From assembly GCF_042680125.1 (NCBI RefSeq), contig NZ_JBHTNY010000018.1: a DNA stretch of 64,000 bases. One strand, given 5' to 3'. This stretch comes from Robinsoniella peoriensis. GTDB taxonomy: Bacteria; Bacillota; Clostridia; Lachnospirales; Lachnospiraceae. The translations under genes and the position numbers were made by a program. The notes beneath the pieces are model-generated. The model had not been told where the DNA came from, ran no database searches, and saw nothing but the letters and a program-made list of their open reading frames with translations. Positions 63,525 to 64,000 of this stretch are shown here, piece by piece (the first letter of the stretch is position 1; each line of letters starts with the position of its first letter).

Positions 63525-64000
63525 TTAATAATTTATATTTTTGGTATTAATAACATATACAATAATATAGTAGCAAAAATACAATACCAGAAAACATAAA
63601 GTGTAGACACCTAATGAATATAAACAAATATTATTCAATACGTTTGGAAGCAAAGTGTTTACTTTATGATTAATTAGCGGTGTAGCAACTAACAATATAA
63701 CAAAAGCCATAAATGAAGGGATAGATAAATTTATTAATGTTTGTTTTCTTATTAATGATTTCAGTTGTTTTTTATCTTTTCCTAGATAAGTTAATAGCCT
63801 TACTTCCTCTTCCTTATGTTTATTTTCTATAATCTCTTTTAATGAAATAATAGAGAAAAATAAAACAATAAAAATTATACAGATGAAAATTTGTAATACT
63901 CCCATCCAATTTTGAAATTCTTTATTTAAAAACAAATCTGTGTCTGTAAACATTAGTACACCGAATATGAATGCCATTGCTGAAAACAGCAAACAGCAAC
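63525..64000 (-). CDS. ABC transporter permease, FtsX-like, C-terminal part (window edge)
   Basis: The minus-strand frame is open to the window edge (first in-window ATG at 63992) and encodes at least 155 residues of a permease. It has four hydrophobic segments, among them IFICIIFIVLFFSIISL, IPSFMAFVILLVATPLI and YTLCFLVLYFCYYIIVYVI. Between the first two is a charged helix, EEEVRLLTYLGKDKKQLKSL, typical of the FtsX-like permease C-terminal domain of BceB-type peptide or bacitracin exporters. The rest of the gene lies beyond the window, so neither the exact family nor the partner ATPase can be checked. Confidence 0.65.
   Translation of the reverse strand, partial: CCLLFSAMAFIFGVLMFTDTDLFLNKEFQNWMGVLQIFICIIFIVLFFSIISLKEIIENKHKEEEVRLLTYLGKDKKQLKSLIRKQTLINLSIPSFMAFVILLVATPLINHKVNTLLPNVLNNICLYSLGVYTLCFLVLYFCYYIIVYVINTKNINY

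Noticed and set aside
1..64000. rRNA, tRNA or replication origin
   Set aside because: No conserved RNA gene sequence or origin-type box cluster was recognised on either strand.

Overview
The window looks like a chromosome segment of an anaerobic gut Clostridia, most likely a Lachnospiraceae relative. The reasons are strong AGGAGG ribosome binding sites, YesM/YesN-type sugar regulation, BspA/InlB-type surface proteins, a desulfoferrodoxin, pduS/pduT and an energy-coupling-factor (ECF) transporter. This placement is inferred from gene content only. No rRNA, tRNA or CRISPR array was seen.

Layout. (1) 0-8.3 kb, corrinoid/metal chelatase block: a 5'-truncated CobN-like gene, a ChlI/ChlD-type AAA+/VWA protein, CbiZ (adenosylcobinamide amidohydrolase) and a full-length CobN-like protein. 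(2) 8.4-19.3 kb, mixed genes: DJ-1/PfpI, a CsoR-family repressor, an AraC/GyrI regulator, a large unknown HTH protein, desulfoferrodoxin, a helicase-associated-domain protein, pduS-pduT, a BspA-like surface protein, an HD-domain protein and a small membrane ORF. (3) 19.4-31.2 kb, sugar island: a cre-bearing promoter cut off from its GH43 gene by an IS1182-like element, a YesMN two-component system, an ABC sugar importer and a GH95 enzyme. (4) 31.2-61.1 kb, three promoter/cobalamin-riboswitch/terminator cassettes driving surface proteins, with a graveyard of IS30 and surface-protein remnants between the first two. (5) 61.3-64 kb: an LRR protein, a DUF3796/XRE pair and the edge of an FtsX-type permease.

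The main discovery candidate is region 4. Human intrinsic factor and transcobalamin hold B12 between an alpha6/alpha6 barrel and a small C-terminal beta domain. Pfam DUF4430 is the bacterial relative of that beta domain (InterPro calls it transcobalamin-like, C-terminal). Here the two halves are on separate secreted or membrane-anchored proteins. Four DUF4430 proteins (34883, 41240, 48386, 52744) alternate with three barrel proteins (35791, 44269, 50584). Two of the three B12 riboswitches lead these genes, and the large cluster runs directly into an ECF importer (EcfT, fused EcfA-A', S component) and a MoxR/DUF58/transglutaminase-like trio. I read this as a cell-surface B12 capture and import machine of Gram-positive bacteria, switched on when B12 is scarce. 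Together with CobN/CbiZ and the PduS cobalamin-reductase homologue, much of the window is about corrinoid capture, remodelling and use.

Signs of decay are frequent: the truncated cobN copy, an in-frame TAG in the DUF58 gene, a frameshift near the 3' end of the DUF3796 gene, IS30 fragments, a broken InlB-type surface gene, and a transglutaminase-like protein whose nucleophile position is Ser instead of Cys.
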